A stretch of 13,925 nucleotides of DNA. Source: Methanosarcina sp. UBA402 (GTDB taxonomy: Archaea; Halobacteriota; Methanosarcinia; Methanosarcinales; Methanosarcinaceae). The position numbers and the translations under genes are program-made. Where the stretch lies: contig DADO01000128.1 of NCBI GenBank assembly GCA_002509325.1, positions 1 through 13,925 on the forward strand, written 5' to 3'. The notes beneath the pieces were generated by a model, which had not been told where the DNA came from, searched no databases, and worked only from the letters and a program-made list of their open reading frames with translations. Shown here one piece after another: positions 12,821 through 13,925 of this stretch; position 1 is the stretch's first letter, and each line of letters opens with the position of its first letter.

Positions 12821-12886
12821 ACCAGTATTGATTTCAAAGTCCAGTATAATGAGAAATCCATTATCAGTATTGATTTCAAAGTCCAG
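12818..12886. repeat. 27-bp direct repeat attached to the tandem array
   Basis: A 27-bp sequence (ATTACCAGTATTGATTTC...) occurs at 12818-12844 and 12860-12886 with a single difference (C to T at its fifth base). The 15 bp between them are the decayed copy of the 22-bp repeat. The larger duplicated unit is thus about 42 bp and combines both sequence types. Confidence 0.85.
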
Positions 12887-13082
12887 TTTTGTGCCTATAA
12901 TTTGGAATCAATACACTAACACTAGCTTTAGCGTTAGACGCTGAAGATGTTTGTAATAGATCACTCAGACCTATAATGAACCGTCAATCACTGATTTCCA
13001 GCTTTACTTATCTATGCTAGCGGCTCAATAAATCATCAATCGCTGCAGCAGTTCACTAGATCATTAACCGCTGTAGAACAGT

Positions 13083-13793
13083 TCATTTCATGCTTGTAAT
13101 TATTCTCATTCCTTCAGGAGTAATATCAAATAAAGAATACTTGACTGGAACAGCTTTATTCCTCATTTTTTCAATATAAAGATATTTTTTTGTCTTTCCA
13201 GAGATAAAATTTTCCTGTGAAGTAAGTCGGATCAACCCGAAAACCATATACCCAGTAAGCCTGTGAGTGAGGTCGTAAGAATCCTCATCCATGACAAAAA
13301 GGCTTGTGCATCCATTTTTTAGAAGTATGATACTGATCGAACTGAATTCATCGGCAAACTCTCTTACGTCGTGATTTATAGCCATTACCCCTAAATTGTC
13401 AATAACCACAACATCAACTTCCGAAGATATGGAACTGAGATACTCGATTATATCCGTATCCACAGCACAGAGCCCTTTCCCGAATTTGGAAGCGCTTTTG
13501 ATTCGGTTCATTTTATCTTCAAAGATATTTTTAATACTGAGTTGCCCACTCTCCAGAAAAGGATTAAGGTCAAGGTTGAGGCTTCGGGATTGGTTGAGGA
13601 TATCTTCCGTAAGCTCTCTTGTAAGGATCAATGTGCATTTTTTTCCTTCCTTGCAGCTCCTGTACAGGAAATGAATCCCTAAAATAGTTTTTCCGGCACC
13701 CGGAGGACCCGTAACAAGAATATTTTTTCCTTTAGGATAACCTCCATCTATCAGTATATCCAACCCTTTAATCCCTGTAGACAAACTCTCCAT
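13083..13793 (-). CDS. KaiC/RAD55-like ATPase paralog with altered catalytic glutamate pair
   Basis: A 236-residue paralog of the protein at 10841-11560, colinear over its whole length: STGIKGLDILIDGGYP, Walker A GPPGAGKT (29-36), Walker B VVVIDN (D132), TGYMVFGLIRL, KMR (209-211) and a FDITPEGMRI end. The catalytic pair that reads E59-E60 in the other copy is R59-E60 here (LTRELTEDI), so hydrolysis may be weak or lost while ATP binding should persist. The ATG at 13793 is the natural start, since the family begins M-E-x-x-S-T-G; only a weak GTGAT lies upstream. A TATA-like CTATAAC on the minus strand (13831-13837) and a palindrome at 13853-13871 suggest its own promoter. It converges on the ATPase/response-regulator pair and probably belongs to the same pathway, as a regulatory or hetero-oligomeric partner. 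Confidence 0.9.
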   Translation of the reverse strand: MESLSTGIKGLDILIDGGYPKGKNILVTGPPGAGKTILGIHFLYRSCKEGKKCTLILTRELTEDILNQSRSLNLDLNPFLESGQLSIKNIFEDKMNRIKSASKFGKGLCAVDTDIIEYLSSISSEVDVVVIDNLGVMAINHDVREFADEFSSISIILLKNGCTSLFVMDEDSYDLTHRLTGYMVFGLIRLTSQENFISGKTKKYLYIEKMRNKAVPVKYSLFDITPEGMRIITSMK

Positions 13794-13852
13794 AATATCA
13801 CATCTTAAATGCAGATAAGTTTCTTGTTTACTATAACAGTTCTTAAGTGATA

Positions 13853-13871
13853 AACTCTTTTCTAAAGAGTT
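13853..13871. promoter_or_regulatory. Perfect 19-bp palindrome upstream of the KaiC-like paralog
   Basis: AACTCTTT-TCT-AAAGAGTT has perfect 8-bp arms with a 3-bp centre, ending about 60 bp before the start codon and just upstream of the TATA-like CTATAAC (13831-13837, minus strand). This position, upstream of the TATA/BRE area, is more typical of an activator site than of a blocking operator. A related half-site, AAGAGAGTT, follows at about 13873-13881. Function is inferred. Confidence 0.5.
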
Positions 13872-13925
13872 AAGAGAGTTTTAAACATAGGATTTGAACA
13901 AATATTGTAACTATTCAGCTATCTC

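Larger units (their letters stand above)
12412..13082. other. Repeat-rich intergenic region between convergent genes
   Basis: No gene is supported in these 671 bp. It contains an imperfect inverted-repeat unit (12607-12720), a 22-bp tandem array (12720-12820), a 27-bp direct repeat (12818-12886), and a hairpin CTTTAGCG-TTAGA-CGCTGAAG (12926-12946, one G-T pair). It also has an imperfect repeat of CGCTGCAGCAGTTCA as CGCTGTAGAACAGTTCA just behind the stop of the minus-strand gene (about 13042-13086). The response-regulator stop codon lies in a 12-bp palindrome ATAAGGCCTTAT (12408-12419). No strong T-run terminator is seen; the T5 at about 12447 is the best candidate. Confidence 0.6.

Noticed and set aside
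12720..12886. CRISPR array
   Set aside because: Units are directly tandem without spacers, the 27-bp repeat occurs only twice, and no cas genes are near.

Overview
The window looks like a chromosomal segment of a methanogenic archaeon, most probably Methanosarcina. It carries the bacterial-type N-ATPase operon found in some methanosarcinas, a tRNA-Arg with an archaeal bulge-helix-bulge intron, TrmB and MarR regulators, KaiC/RAD55-like ATPases, a response regulator with a methanogen-type Cys-rich output domain, and Shine-Dalgarno plus TATA-box signals. The species assignment is inference; no rRNA or core marker gene is present.

Left part (1-1468), minus strand: a MarR regulator followed 26 bp later by a short TrmB-type HTH protein, probably one transcript. 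The MarR promoter is crowded with palindromes. Between it and the ATPase operon lies a 121-bp MITE-like element with perfect 16-bp terminal inverted repeats and a 3-bp target duplication. It is inserted almost directly behind the last ATPase gene.

Central part (1469-8685), minus strand: a complete N-ATPase operon in the order atpD-atpC-atpQ-atpR-atpB-atpE-atpF-atpA-atpG (beta, epsilon, two small membrane proteins, a, c, b, alpha, gamma). There is no separate delta gene; the b protein has a delta-like segment fused behind its coiled coil. The c subunit has a Na+-type site with two carboxylates (E31, E64). Three subunits (beta, b, alpha) end in hydrophilic tails encoded by short DNA repeats, and the 18-bp array at the end of atpD runs through the stop codon into the atpD-atpC gap. 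Genes overlap or lie close together, so they are probably translated from one mRNA starting in the 8.7-9.0 kb intergenic region.

Middle-right part (8686-10840): an ElaA-like GNAT acetyltransferase, a miniature IS200/IS605-type element (both end hairpins and a short tnpB tail only), an intron-containing tRNA-Arg(UCG) with a perfect palindrome in its core promoter, and a strongly purine-rich non-coding stretch.

Right part (10841-13925): a KaiC/RAD55-like ATPase overlapping a REC response regulator (plus strand), then about 670 bp with several repeat families, then a second KaiC-like paralog on the minus strand with an altered catalytic glutamate pair. These three genes look like a small signalling module in which ATPase switches and a phospho-receiver act together; its input and output cannot be told from the sequence.
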